A stretch of DNA of 64,000 nucleotides, from NCBI GenBank assembly GCA_034336665.1, contig CM067568.1:10871165-10935164 (forward strand). Reading direction: 5' to 3'. The notes below the pieces were generated by a model. That model was not told the origin of the DNA and did not search any database. It saw only the letters and a list, made by a program, of their open reading frames with translations. This document shows positions 1-13,052 of this stretch, piece by piece. This DNA is from Luscinia megarhynchos. Its lineage: Eukaryota > Chordata > Aves > Passeriformes > Turdidae. Each line of letters begins with the position of its first letter. The stretch's first letter is position 1. Made by a program: the position numbers and the translations under genes.

Positions 1-241
1 GGCAAGCACCTCTGCCTGTCCAGCCCAGACAAACATGTAGTGGGAAGGTCAGCTGGGGTGGAGACCACACAGAGCAGCTGCTTTGGACCAGATGAGTTAT
101 CCCAGCAGTGTCTGCTCACCTCTTCTTCACCTGGCACTGTAGTTCTGGCTGCAACTTTTCAAATTGTTTCTGAATCTACTTTTTATTTATTAACTTTCCT
201 CACCTAGTTAGGCAAAGAGTAAGGGGCCAGTATATATTAAC

Positions 242-263
242 TTTTTTTTTTTTTTTTTTTTTT
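242..263. repeat. Poly-T tract (22 bases)
   Basis: An uninterrupted run of 22 T. No clear flanking duplication is visible. Likely length-variable. Confidence 0.9.
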
Positions 264-535
264 GTGGAGGCTTAGGATAAGACTAAATATTGGATAGTCA
301 GTGACAGATGTTTAGATGTTTTGATCCAGGATTCATTGACTAAAATTAAATTTTATGTACATATATATGTTTGTTTTCAATACACAATGAAGACTTAACT
401 CCATGACTTCTACAAACTGAATGGAATATTCCTATACTGGGTATAATGGAGATAGGTTATTTTTATCTCTAGGCTTTTTCATGTGGATTTAAAAAATCTG
501 ACTGATGAGGGCCTCTGAAGCAAACTAAGGTTAGG

Positions 536-561
536 TTTTTTTTTGTTTTTTTTTTTTTTTT
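536..561. repeat. Poly-T tract with one G interruption
   Basis: Nine T, one G at 545, then sixteen T. Simple repeat. Confidence 0.9.
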
Positions 562-3500
562 AGTAGGGTAAATGGCAATAAAAAGCAGGAGCTACATTCA
601 GATAGTAGCAGAAAGATGATGAGCTATGGCAACAGAGTAGCATCTTTCATTTGTAAATCTAAAAGCACTTAACAAAATGTGAACAAATGAATAAAAGACT
701 GTATGAGACTTTGGTAGATGAGGGAAACATCAGTGCCGATGAGAAAGATTGGTAAGGTAATTCTGGGAACAGATAAACCCTTTTTACTTCATTTTCAGTG
801 CAAGTCTTAAGAAAATCAGAAATATATTGTGAGGCAAAACGTTTTCTTTGTATTGAACTACAAGTACCCAGGAGTAGTGCTTTTGAGATGACAGTATTGC
901 TGCTGCCCTTCAGTACTTCAAATGGCTTCCACCTGGCCCCACAACGTAAAATGAGATTCTAAGTGAAGCTATTTTTCTTCAAAAAGTGTATGATTAGGTG
1001 GTGAGACTATTAGGAAAATTTGTCTTTTAATACCCAGTTTCTTCACTATGTAATCTCAAATATTTACCAATGAACTAATGTGTATATATATAGAGATATG
1101 ATGTTAATACTTTTTTTTTCTAGAAAAGGATGAGTTCTTCTGTACTTATGTCTGAGTTTTGAGTCTTAGTCATAACCACTATTTCTGGTTACAAGGAGGC
1201 AGTTATTTTGTATCTACTATCCCCATCCTTCCCCCCACTATAAACCTGTGCCAGGAGGCAAAGATACTTTCTGGTACATCAGCCTGCAGCTCAGGCTTAC
1301 ATCTTATGTAGAGTATATTTATAATGACTATTCAAAACAGATTAATTTGCCCATTTCTTTTTCACAAATGTTTCAAATTGAACTTTCTCTATGTGGATTA
1401 AATTAACCCTTTTTATAGATGGAAACAGAGGTTTGCTTTGACATGTAAATTATTACAGCAGATGTTTCATTTATCACTAAACTTCATTTTGGTCAGGGAG
1501 TGGAGGACATAAAGACCCTTTCTGCCTTCACAGTTTCTGATCTTTATTAATAAGTCCTCAGCTCTCTATAAGGCCTTAACTAGGTTAGATTCAAATAGAA
1601 CAAAAAATATTCTGTCTTTTTATACAACCCTGCTGAGATTTTGATAGTTAATGCTAATTTTCCATTGAAGTCAGTTTGAACCAAATACAAAAATCCTCAG
1701 TGTGGCTTTAGCCTAATTGTTTAATAACAAAAGATCCTCATGTTGCTCTTAGAGGAAATTTAGGACCTTCACATTAGGAATGTGCAAGCAAAAGGCAGCA
1801 ACTTATTATTTCAGGGTTTTCCTTGTATTAAAGATACTTCTACATGTCTGCATATATCTCTTTTGAAGCAGAAAAATACCTATTTCTTAAAAAATTTGGC
1901 CAAAAAGACCTGCCTTGTTTCTGTTCTCACACTTGGAAGAAAACAGGTTTGCTCTGTAATGTTGGTGTTTCTGTACTTTTCTCCTTTTGGTTTTTAACCA
2001 CTCTGGGAATAATCACCTGTGAGGAAGAGCATGTTGATCTTTCTCCAAAAGAGAATAATTTATTTTTCATAACAAAGTACAATGTCTGTGAAAAGAAGGA
2101 AATCTGGGTAAAGAATTGCTATCTGGCAAATCTCTTGTCCAGTTGTTGCTTTTTTGCTTAGAGGTTCTCTAAGTCATTCCATTACCTGGAACCTGTTTCC
2201 CTGTGTGTCTATAAAGCAATAAGTGATATCTCCCCACATTAAAGAAGCACAAGTAAGCAGATGTTTGTATTTAGCGGCTTTTTCTGACATGTACCTTTGC
2301 CTTTTGCTGCATTTCTTTTGTAAGCTGGCAAGGTTGTGATGGGCTGAAATTGTGCTCTGAAGGGTGGTGGCAATTTTCCTGTGCAGTTTCAGTGAGCCTG
2401 AGCAGTGCACGTGGCTTGGGGAGCTCTGAACTTGGGAAGGCTGAAACTCCTGTTTGTTCTGCACCGACACCTCTGGCCGAGCAAAGAAAAGGTGTTGATG
2501 TTGGAAGGAGTTGCAGCTCTGCTCCCTCGCCAAGCATGAGGTGAAGCCCTGAAGGAAGGGATAGCAATGATGTGTGACCTAGCAAAGGGTGTTCCAGACT
2601 ACTCCCACTTGAGGACTCACCATCTGCCAGCCAGGCACTCTTGTGAGAGGCTCAAAGCATCCAGGTTTTATAGACCTTTAAAGCAGCGCTGTGCAATGTG
2701 CTATTTTTTTGTGATGCAGCAGGATTTCTGACTTTTCTTTTTATATTTTCCATTGTCCAGGAACTGTACCATCTATCAGGTTACATTTTAATATGATTAC
2801 AGTTAAACATGTTACATAAATGCCTTATTTTACTGCTTTATTAAATGTGTAACAAATCTGTTTGGCAGCCACCTAATAGGAAATGTGTATAGGTCTCTCT
2901 TGCACATTTACTGGGCTCTACAGTTTTCAGGTTCAGGTTAAATTGGGTTTTGGATATCACTTTCTTTGAAAAACTTTTCAAATAACCTACTTTCTTTCTC
3001 TGTCCTTTGGATTCTGTAGGGACTCTGTCAGTTTTTTTATACATTTGAATTGGTTTGAGTCCCCTAAATCAAACCTGGCTGCAACTTTTTCAAATTTCAC
3101 TTTTGTGTAAATGGATTGCACTTGGGTCAGATATTTTTGAGCTACATACATAAAATACAGGTAAATGGAGATTTGTTTACATCCTTAGCTGTGCTTTGGT
3201 TTTGCTGTGTCTTTTTACAGATGTTTGGTATCACAGCTGTAGTTTTTTTCCCTGTACCACCTCTTGTGGAGGGGATGCAGGCTGGAGAAGGGAACTCCCT
3301 CAGTACTTTCTCTGGTCTTTCTACATATATGTAAACATTCCCAGAGCTTGGATCACAAGCTGGGTTAGCTGATCTAGCACTTTTCTGTATTTATCAAAAG
3401 TTTCTTTCACTACCATACTAGATTTGTTGCTACTCTGGAAAATTTCCTCTCCTTATAAACTGATGGTGAGAGATGGTGTTTCATCAGGAGAGCAGGCTGG

Positions 3501-4693
3501 CTGGCAGTTTCTGACTCAGATAGAAGGAACATTAAAGGGACAGAAAATGCTTTCAGCTTGTGTATCATGAGACTGAATGGAGGTGATTTAGTATACTGGC
3601 TGCTTGTTTTCCTCTGAGCTCTTCTCTGTCCTAAGGGAATCCTTCCTGCAAAGTCTCCTTGGTTTAGGCAGTATGTGACCTACCCCTGGCCCCACAGCTG
3701 CTCCATCCTCAGGCAGTTTGGGCATGTCTTTACACTGGGCCAAATGCCAGTTGCATATTTGGGACTGAAACCCCATCTGAGTGAGTTTTTTTGTTTTTAT
3801 AAAGCCAGAAAAAGAAATCCTGAAAATGTGTCGGTTTTCTGTATTTTGCAAAGGATGCTGTCCACAATAAGGGAAATGGAAGTCTAAACCTTAGACTACA
3901 TTAACACATTTGCATTTTGCTGAGGTAACTCAAGTATTTAAGTGCATGCAAACCACATGATACAGTGTTTCTTAGAAGAAGATCATAGAGAAATGATAAG
4001 TCCACTTCCACCTTGTTGGGAGTTTAAGTGTTTCCAGTGTTTTTTTTCCCATTTGGAAACCTGATCCACTGATTGTTTTCTCTACTGTGCTAAGTAGCAA
4101 CAGCAAGTGAATTGAAAAGAAGGGACAAACATCTGTTTTTCCACAGCTGATACTTAATGAGATCAGATTCTATATCCTTCTGTAAGGCTGAGTGATGCCC
4201 AGCTCATGCCACCTGGGAGCATAGTTGTAAGGAAATCAATGCTTTTAATACAGTGGATTTCTGCTCCATTTGTTTAGAAAGCTGTTCCTGGGGGCTTGCT
4301 GCACAGTGAGGATCGTGCTCCTGGCTGGAATTTGCCATGTCCACCCACAGTGCTCTTCCTTCCTCTAAGACTGAATGTCAGTCTTTTCTGCAATGTTGTT
4401 TGAAAGACCAATGAAGGAAAGTAGCCTGTACCCCACCCTCCTGCTTCTCAGTGTATTTCTGACTCCACTTAATGTAAAAGGGTGAATATATCCCAGTATG
4501 ATAGTCTGCTACCCTTGCTTGAGGAAGCAGGATGACATTTTCCAACAGGCTTGGAAGCAGAATGGAATCTGCCTTTGAAGAGGACTGGTGGCTTTGGCAA
4601 AGCAAGGTGTGTGATATGAGACTGGTTTTTCAAAGTCCTCTACAACATTCTGACTGAACAATTTCTTGTAGGCTAAGCAGACTGGGAAAGGCT

Positions 4694-4725
4694 CAGTCTG
4701 TGGGCAGGAGACCTCCCACAGACTG
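4694..4725. repeat. Perfect 11-bp inverted repeat (hairpin)
   Basis: The left arm CAGTCTGTGGG (4694-4704) is the exact reverse complement of CCCACAGACTG (4715-4725). The 10-base spacer can pair three further bases (4706-4708 with 4712-4714) past a bulged C. Confidence 0.8.
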
Positions 4726-5913
4726 CTTGGTTCTGAGATTCAGTCCATTGCATCTGTCCCCTGACCAGGGAAGATGTGTGCCAATGGTCCAGCAAGGAGC
4801 TGAGGGCACAGTCCTCTTGGACATCGTGATTTTCAAATGAGATCTGGATCAAGTGCTGGGCTTAACACTTGTGCCTGTCTGCCTGAGGAGTTACTGCATC
4901 TCTTGGACCTTAGCAATTGTTCAAGGCACCCTGAGCTCACCAAAATGTAATAATGATTGCCCTGCAACATTAAAGTGTCATCTAAAGATAACACAAGACC
5001 AGCCCACCAACACTGTTAAACAATCACAAACAGTACAGATCAAGTTAGCCACTAAATCAAACCAGGAAAACCCTCCCTTCTACCCTTACCAACCCCTACA
5101 AAGATTTGTTGCTTTTGACTCCTCCTTGGAAGATTACCAAATTTGGAAATGTGAGCTATTTCTGACCACTTTGGCATCAGGAATAGGGTGCTATTTAAGT
5201 GCTTTTATTTTATTTTGTTTTATTTTCTGCTCTTCTGCCTCCACAAACTTCCCCTCTTGCTCTAAATGGATACGACAATATTTTGTCCTTTGTGCCCTCT
5301 ACACTTCTGTGCTTTGCACTGTTTAATGAGTATTATGTTTTGCTCTAGAAACTGCTATATTCCAGCAAGCAATTTGTGTGAGTGCCCAATTTTCACTATT
5401 TATTTTTCAAAGGTGTTGCAAGGTTACTAATTGTTAAATTACTTGAAATTCTTCCTTGAGGAATAGCCTATGACTTGAAGCAGTGTTTAAGTCAATGAAG
5501 GCATAAAGATTTTGCCTATATGTATTTTGAAGGCTTTAGCTCATATTTGTGTGGGTAGTAATACCTGGCTGTGATGCAGCACTTTTCAATGCAATTCTCC
5601 AAAGTGCTTTGCAGAGCTAGATGGAGCCATTACTAGAGCTAATTAAAAGGTTTTGATTCAATGAAGCATGATTAAAATAAGCTCTTGTGCTTTCTGGAAT
5701 TAATTTGATGCTGGGAGTGCTTCCTAAGGAGCCAGAGTGGGCTAAAGATCTATCTGCAACAGAAAAAAACCCAGCAACTGCTTTTTATGGGAAAATGGAC
5801 ATATCAGCACTACTGGCTTATTGTGCAACAAAGTTTTTTGGTTTCATTCAAACATGAGATAAAAACAAGGAATGACACTGTGGATATTATAATGTCCTTG
5901 AATAATTTCAGTC

Positions 5914-6052
5914 AGTATCTCCATTTTCTGGATTAAGAAATCAAAGTGGAGGAAAAGAAAATTACTTGCATGACTTGAATTGCCCAATATGCCAAAGATG
6001 GAGCTGGGGTTTTGAGTCTTCTGGCCACAAAGCTGCCTCTATGCTTCACCAT
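5914..6052. repeat. Possible ancient SINE/LINE-derived relic (MIR/L2-like 3' motif)
   Basis: The order of motifs, namely a TATCTCCATTTT-like start, an A-rich 'gaaat..agtggagg' part, a 'ttacttgcatgacttg..ttgccca' part and then 'gatggagctggggttttgagtc', follows the order I recall in old amniote repeats of the MIR/L2 class (cytology of 'counts in TATCCCCATTTTACAGAT ... GACTTGCCCAAGGTCA ... AGAGCTGGGATT'). Divergence is high and family placement is from memory only. Confidence 0.35.
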
Positions 6053-7150
6053 AGTTTAACAAGGCACTTGCTTTACCACTTTTGCATAAACCTCATTATT
6101 TCAAAAAATTAAAATTCCAAGCAAAGTGAAATGTGTAGATAAATAGTAACAGTGAATTTCTCCTGGTCAAAAAAAAAGGTAAGCTGGATCTACCTTTAGT
6201 GTTAAGTGCTTATGCTGCAAGTGAGAACAAAGCATTCATTGTTTCACTGCTGATACATTGCAATATAAATGGAGCTTCTTGGAGTTTGGGAGCAGAAAGG
6301 GAACTGGAATTAATTTCCTCAGAACTATAGAAAAATAAAATGGATTCCTGCTGTTTATCAGTGTCCCTAAGAACATACCTGTTAAGACATTATAGAATAG
6401 ATGATAAAAGAGTAGTGAGATGGACCTGTGGCAAGGTGGATTTCAGCTAGAAATTTTTGAAGGCACCTGATCAACTCAAGTACTGGTGTGCTGCCCCACT
6501 CGTTGTTGAGGTCATCCTGAAGACAACGCTTACTCTGCAGTGCTTTGCAGTTGGGAAGTGAAAAGAAGGTACTGCCCTCAAGAAAAGGCCTTCCTCCAAC
6601 AAACAGCAGAGATTCAATGCCCCATTTATTGTCTTGACATTTTGTTTTATTGCTCCAGTTTGCAGAGCAGTCTCCAGAGGTTTCTGAAGTATGCATGAAT
6701 AAGAGAGAGAAATGAACTCCTAGTTTCTTTTGGGAATTTTAGCTTGGAGACAGGCTTGTCTGTTCAAACCCATCGCTTGCTCCTACTGGCTTTGGCAGGA
6801 ATGCGGGTGGCACAGTACCCTCCTACCTCATCTACTTTTTCTTTATACCTACTTCCATTGTTCATGCCAAGCTGTTTGTTAACAAGCCTGTGGTCTCCTC
6901 AAATGTTTTTTTTTCCGTTGGATGTCTTTTTTTTACCTTTATTCATATTCCAGTGTAGACTACAAGCACCAGTTGGTGATTGAAGCCAGATTTCTTGGTC
7001 TTTCTACATGCATGAGCCATGTGTGTAAGCAGTACCAAAAGTTCCCTTTTTGATGTGAAAAAAGCAGATATAAGGAATGGACAGGAAGCAGAGAAGTACA
7101 CGTTAACTTTGATTCATTTATTGGTAGTATACTAAAAAGAGGTCAAAGAT

Positions 7151-7183
7151 TTCACTCACAGAAAAACCTTCACTCACAAAACC
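7151..7183. repeat. Short imperfect tandem duplication (18 and 15 bp units)
   Basis: TTCACTCACAGAAAAACC is followed directly by TTCACTCACAAAACC, which differs by a 3-base deletion. Confidence 0.75.
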
Positions 7184-8238
7184 TTCTCAGAGGTTGTGGA
7201 GTGACTGGGCTATAAGTAGGTTTATGCATCATTGGTCTTGAAAAATCATGTATGGGAATCTTCATCACATATGGAAGAGAAGTTATGTTTATAACCCAGA
7301 ATATAAATGAGATGCTAACTGGAACAGCTTTGTAGCATGGAATGTCTCTCTTTGCTTCACAGCTTTACATAGTTCAGTGCTTCCCCTTCTTCATGTCCTC
7401 ATGCCTAAAGAATGCAGACAAATAGCTGGAAAAGGTTTGTCTTAGTGCTGTTGGGTCATTAAGGTTCTTGGCCAAAATATACCCCTGACCTCCCTGGTCA
7501 GAGGAAATTTCATCAACAGCAATAGTTTTACTGAGTCTTTAGCTAGAGTGTCTTGGCTGTTGTGGATGAGGTCTGAGGGTGCTGAAGGGGATAGATCAAA
7601 ACCTGCTATAATTCTTGCTAAGTGTGTGTCTGAAGAAAACCTTTATGCCTCATTTCATGCAAGGAGAATGCCTGCAGATGACACAGAGGCATTCCTCCTA
7701 TGTCCGTATTTCTGTAAAACTTTAGGATACTTCTCATCAAGATACCTGCAACAGAGAGTGTTGGCCTCTCTAGCTGCAGAACTTCAGCTCCTAGAAGGAG
7801 CTGGGCATCAATTATGAAGGTGTGTGTTACACACTGATTGTACCACATATTTTGAAGCAAACTGCTTCCAACAAATCTATGTGCGTGGACATGAGTTTTC
7901 ATTTTTCCATAGAGGAGAAATCAGCACAGCTTTCTGCTGTACAGCTCGTGCCTCCAGCAAGCTCTCCCTGAGCTGGAGCTGTCTGCAGCCTTGCAGCACA
8001 AATGGACCTCAGCAGTGTGATCTGAGAGAATGTTTATGCAAAACACCGGAAATACTGCCAGGCTGGCATCAGGAGGAATGCTAATACCTGATCAAGGAGA
8101 AGAGCCAAATTCTAGGATCTTGAATTCCAGCCAGCAAATTTGAACTCTGCAGGAAGCAATACAAAAAATGTTGTGGAATATTCTATGTTCCTCTTGCATT
8201 ATAGCTGTTTCTATATATCTGAATATAATAAAATACTC

Positions 8239-8575
8239 TCAATAGAATCTTTTAGGTTGGAAAAGGCCTCTAAGATCACTGAATCTAAGTTAACCCAGCA
8301 CTGCCAGGTCCACCATAAAACCGTGTCCCTAAGTGCCACATCCACACGGGTTTTAAATACCTCCAGGAATGGTGACTCAACCACTTCCCTGGGAGCCTGT
8401 TCTAGGGCTTGACACCCTTTTGGTGGAGAAATTTTTTCTTATACCCAAACTTAACCCCCTCTGGTGCAACTTGAGACTATTTTCTCTCCTTCTGTCTATT
8501 CTTACCTGGGAGAAGAAACCAATCCCCACCTCGCTACAGCCTCCTTTTGAGTGATTGTAGGAGAGTGGACCTTTA
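8239..8575 (-). mobile_element. CR1 LINE, 5'-truncated 3' end
   Basis: On the + strand the sequence begins with AGAATCTTTTAGGTTGG, then AAGGCCTCTAAGATCACTGA, continues through 'aacccagcactgccaggtccacca', 'aagtgccacatccacacg', 'acctccaggaatggtgactc', 'cttccctgggagcctgttc' and 'ctcgctacagcctcc'. That is the reverse complement of the avian CR1 3' region and agrees closely with copies I recall from neoavian genomes. The terminal ATTCTATG-type repeat would be at the 8239 end. No reverse transcriptase frame remains; the chance frames at 8140-8554 run through it. The 8575 boundary is approximate. Confidence 0.88.
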
Positions 8576-11500
8576 CAGCTTCGTTAGGAAAGGTCACATC
8601 AAAGCCCTCGATCCTTTGCGAAGTGGAAATACACTGACTGTATATAAACTGAGCCCTCAGTAGATATTCCTGTGGTGCTGGGAATCCTTTCCCATTGCCC
8701 CTCTGAGGAGAGCAGCAATTGAAGAATATTACCTCAAATGCAGATCAATGTGCAAATCACATCTGTTATTTGACAATGTAGTGCTTCAGCCTTTCTGATA
8801 AAGAACCTATATACGGGGAGTTGACATAATCTTCCTCAAATCATTAGTAACTGATTAGTTTCAGATAAAGTTTATTTTCTTGCAGTTATTGTTGTTCTTA
8901 GTCCCAGCCTTTCCTGTTTTGTAACCCTTGTGGGAAGGTTAGGTCTCATGATGGGGCTAGGCTAATTTTGCCACATCCAGAAACCTAATGATTTAAACTT
9001 CTGGATTCAGTTCCAAATGACCTATGTTCCCATAAGGCTTGTGCTCCTTGCTGAGCATTGTTTCATGTATTTTCTTTATTGTATTTAAACTTTATGAATG
9101 TGGTCACTGTTATGTATGAGTACCTGCAGAACTGAGAGTCTTTTGGGGTAGGTGAGTTTTGGTTTTTTGAGCAAGCACGCAGTGTTGAAACAGAGCGATG
9201 CAGACAATGTTAGAGCCCTAAAGTTGTCCTTAGGGAGAGAACATACAGGATCTCTCTCTTCCTCCAGGTTTCCCTCCTGGAAACCTGGACTACCTGTGGG
9301 ACTCCCAGAACACACATTCCAGCCTACTTTTGCTTTTTATTATCTCATACTGTGCTTGCACATGTCCTCAGAATACTAATGTAACTTTTGTAGGCATCTG
9401 TACCTGAAAACCACCAAAGATTGGAGGGCAAAGCCCCCTTTTTAACTTCAGGGGAACAAAAACCCCAACCACAGTCCCTCCCCCCAAACCTTCAATCTTG
9501 CCCTAAAAAAAAAAATAAATCTCAACACAGAATATGTAGGCAGCAAGATATTGGAGGAGCTTTTGGTTGGTTATTTAAAGACAACACTGTTTAGGGGTGG
9601 GGTATGGGTGGAATCAAACTATGCAGGTAGATGATTTAGAAGGCAGACAGCTGTAAAATGATATCTCTCCCAAAATAAAATAATCTGTCTCCAGATATTC
9701 TGTTTTGGTTTACTGGTAGCATGTGTAGTGTAGTATGTCACCCATAAAGGTGCCTACACAGTCAATACTATTTTGAATAAAAGCCCAGATCTGAAACTTG
9801 CCTGTGTAATATCTCTGTTGATCATATGCTCTATTTTTGGCTTGTATTAGTTTTGCACATCACTGTGCCACTTTGAAGAACCTGCAATAACTTCTGAAGT
9901 TCATACAGTGCAGCTGGTTTTTGGTGTCTCTTCTTAGTGGAAATCAGCTCTCTTAACTTCTTTGCCTCTACCTATGAACAGGAAAAAGGTTTGTTTTGTT
10001 TAAAAAGATGATATGTAAAGAGGAAGAGTGACTCTCCAAGACCAAAAAAAAACAACTCCAAAATGGGACTAGTTTTCTTCCAGTGCCTCCAGCCTGCGCT
10101 CCCAATGGGCAGAGAATAAGGCGAGGCCAGAGTGGTCACTAGGATTGGTGCATATCCTGAGGAAAATTCTCTGGTGCAGCTCTAGTTTTGCTGTGGGGCT
10201 GTAAGGAGCTCCCTGCCACATTGCATTTAGTGCAAATGACAGAAACTTTTGAAATTTTGTTTCTGTGAGAATAAAAACTTAAGATTTTGTTTTTACCTCA
10301 TGCCAGCTAGGAAAGTCTGGATAGCTGAAAACCTTGCTAAGTGTGAATAACTGAATTTATCCACCAGCCCTTTGTGTGAGCAGGAAATCATGTTTCTGTG
10401 ATGCAGTATTTCTGTTTGAAGAGAGATGATTGCTTGCAAAAGTGCCTTTCCTGTTCATACATTTGATTGTATAAGCAGGGATGTTTTGAACTCTGTCTGA
10501 ACCAGATTGGTATCTTACCCTGGCATTAATCATCAGGAAGACCAGTGACCCAATTTCCCAAACCTGCTCTGATACCAGGTTAGCTGCTACTTCTTCAGAT
10601 TTTCCATGGATCAAAATCAAGGTGCTGAATCCCTCTGGAAAGTTATTCTGATATTTCTCCTTCCTTCAAAATTCCCCTTTAATGGCAGCCCCTGGCTATC
10701 ATGTTCTAGGGTCCATCAAGCCAGGGAGGGTGACCAGCAAATGGAAAGAGTGTGGGGTGCATGGCCCTGTCAGGGAGCAGAGAGCAAAGGCTGAACCATG
10801 AGAAAAGATGAGCCAGGAGCTAAGGGTGACCCCAGCACAGGTAGGACAATGCTCTTGCTGACCTCAGCAAAGTCCCATGGTGCCCAGGTGGGACCAGGTT
10901 GGTGACACTGACAGATGTCACTGGAGCCCAGTGATCACTGTGTAAATGCAGAAGGAAGAGTTGGGACCAAGCTAAATCCACACAGCAAGTCAGGACCAGC
11001 AAGGACAGAGCTGGGGGTGGGCAAACCTGCAGCATGACTGAGCCTGAGCTTGCCCCAGGTTTCTGGTCCCTTGGGCAGTGGCTTTGGGGATGCAAGTCCA
11101 AGGTCTGGCTGGACAGGGCATTTAAGGGTTGTTGATGCACTTGGGGACCTGACAGCTGCTCTGATGTGGGCCAAGCACTGACATAATTAATGGCACATGT
11201 TATTTACTATGTGAGAATTTCTTCTGGGCTCTGAGAGACAGCTCAGTGACTAAAGTGCTACTGAGCATGAGTAAGGAACAGTAGGGCTTCCTTTCTGGAG
11301 GCCAAATGGTGAGTTACGAGTGTACCTCAGGCCAAAGCAAGGAAGAGTCCAACATTTCACCTCCTGAGGAGCAGGCTGAAAAAGTGGTGGAGTCTTATGG
11401 GGCTGGGGTTCTTGCCTGTTGATGTCCCCTGCAGCCCCAGGGTAAAGCTGAGGTGGGCAGTTGTGTGCCAAATAAAGGGACATTTCTGTGTTAGCAAAGA

Positions 11501-13029
11501 GTTTGGGTGAATGCACATTTTGGAAAAGGGAAGGAAAATATTTTCTCCAGATTTCTAGCCTAAGACTTTTTATGGCCAATTTGTGTCTAATTTTCCCCTG
11601 TGATGCTGAGAAGAAAATGAGCACAGTGAGTGCAGTGAATGTCTGCCTCGAGGGCTTGTGGAAAAAGCTGGCTGAGCAGGTCACTCTCCTGGCCTTGCAG
11701 CAGTAGGGTGGTGACTCTACACTTGCCTGAAAATACTCATTCTGATGTCCTTTAAAGTGAAGGAATGTAGGTCTGGCCTCAAGCTTGAAGAAGTCTGTGG
11801 AAAGGCCCTTGTTGACTTCAGTGGTCTTGAGAATGAGGCTGTGCAAGGTTTGCACAGAGCTGGCGCCAGATGCGCCTCCCACCCACAGCTCCAGCAATGA
11901 ACATGTGTGCACAAGGTCGGTGCAATTATGAGAGTTCAAAGGGAGCTCTGCATCCAAGGAGAAATGTTCATGGGCTGATCTGTGCCTCAGCAATGCACTT
12001 TCACACAGCAGCCATCCACAGCAAGGGGCCTCCTCGCAGAAGGGAACATCAGACTCGCCCTGTCACCCTGGGCTGGGCTGTGTTCTCTGGGAGAATGAAG
12101 GTACTGCATGTGGGGTTCACAAAAGAAACATGTAGGAAAGTCCTGCAGCAGTTTGATCTGTAAGAGAGGTCTGTGGTAGCATGTGTTTTTGCAGTCAATA
12201 CAGATTTCTGGGGAGTGAGGCTGATGTGTAGGCAGCACGTAATGATTCATGTGGAAACAGTAGTTGCAGAAGTTGCCATGGAGGGGGTTACAAGAAGAGC
12301 TAGTGAATGAGAAGATGTTCTTAACCATCATGGCCTCTTGAGATAAGCCTGATGTGCAGATGAGTATGCTGATATTTGTTCCAGGAAAATACCAGAAAAC
12401 TTGATGGTGTGAAACCTCCTGCCCTGGATTGCTGGATCTCATCTAAGTTGTTCTTGTTTTCCATCTCCAGAAGTGCCATTTTTTTGGGTATGAATCCCTC
12501 TGGTGGAGGAGGGAAGAGATGACCTTCATGTGGTGGGTTTTGTCACATCCTGAATTTGACACTACAGTTGTGCCACACCCCCAACACGGTGGCTGCAAGA
12601 AGTATCTGTCAGCTTTCATACAGAGAGACAAAGCTAAAATTGAAACACTGGTTGGTTATAAAATCTTTCTTGTTTGTGTTATCAGAGGTAGCATTGCTCA
12701 CTTTGGGTCTGGGTGTGCTGTCTGACCCTCTAGTATTCAATTTCCAGACTGATTGATTTCTCTCCATCTTTCCACATCCTGTAAGGCTGCCATGTTGTAG
12801 TCCCAGTGCTGCTGTGTTTTGCTGGCAAGTGAAGCAAATCTTGTTTGCTCTGTATACAATTGTAGTGACTAAGGAATTTTGAAGTAAGACCTAGAAGTGT
12901 TGTCACAATGTGCTCTTGCCCAATGTTATTGTGTGGGAGACAGTGGGTGGTAAATGCAAAAGAAAAAAAAAAATCAAACTTTTCTTCCTTACTCTTGTCA
13001 GCTCTGCCAGTTTTCATGTGGGGTTTGTA

Positions 13030-13052
13030 TTTTTTTATTATTTTTTTTTTTT
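13030..13052. repeat. T-rich tract with two ATTA-type interruptions
   Basis: Two T runs (13030-13037 region and 13041-13052) are separated by A-containing bases. Low complexity. Confidence 0.8.

Larger units (their letters stand above)
1..8238 (+). other. Non-coding 5' intron sequence, block 1
   Basis: No supportable exon, RNA gene or CpG island was seen. Reading frames here lack recognisable domains, and some begin with GTG or TTG (for example 157 codons at 4853, starting GTG). The block holds poly-T tracts (242-263, 536-561), a perfect inverted repeat at 4694-4725, a short tandem repeat at 7151-7183 and a possible ancient repeat relic at 5914-6052. Assignment to the DENND2B 5' intron is inferred from the exon at 56961; alternative non-coding exons cannot be excluded. 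Confidence 0.6.

Noticed and set aside
4853..5326. 157-codon + strand frame
   Set aside because: It starts at GTG, has no internal methionine, and no recognisable motif or exon boundaries.
7548..8084. Two + strand frames in the same phase separated by one TGA
   Set aside because: Looks like a read-through or pseudogene candidate, but the second starts at GTG, the peptide has no known similarity, and the run continues toward a CR1 element.
8140..8554. Two + strand frames of 90 and 61 codons
   Set aside because: Both run through the reverse strand of the CR1 3' end, which is untranslated sequence.
11250..11993. 247-codon open frame on the - strand, the longest in the window
   Set aside because: It starts at TTG rather than ATG, has a single internal methionine about two thirds along, shows no domain, and lies in a locally GC-richer stretch where stop codons are rarer. 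No splice context or polyadenylation signal supports it.
11987..12631. About 213 codons on the - strand interrupted by one TAG (12443-12445) just upstream of an ATG, adjoining the 247-codon frame
   Set aside because: It was considered as a decayed gene or retroelement frame. The two frames are in different phases, the translation is rich in Cys, His and Ser with no recognisable domain, and no flanking repeats are visible.
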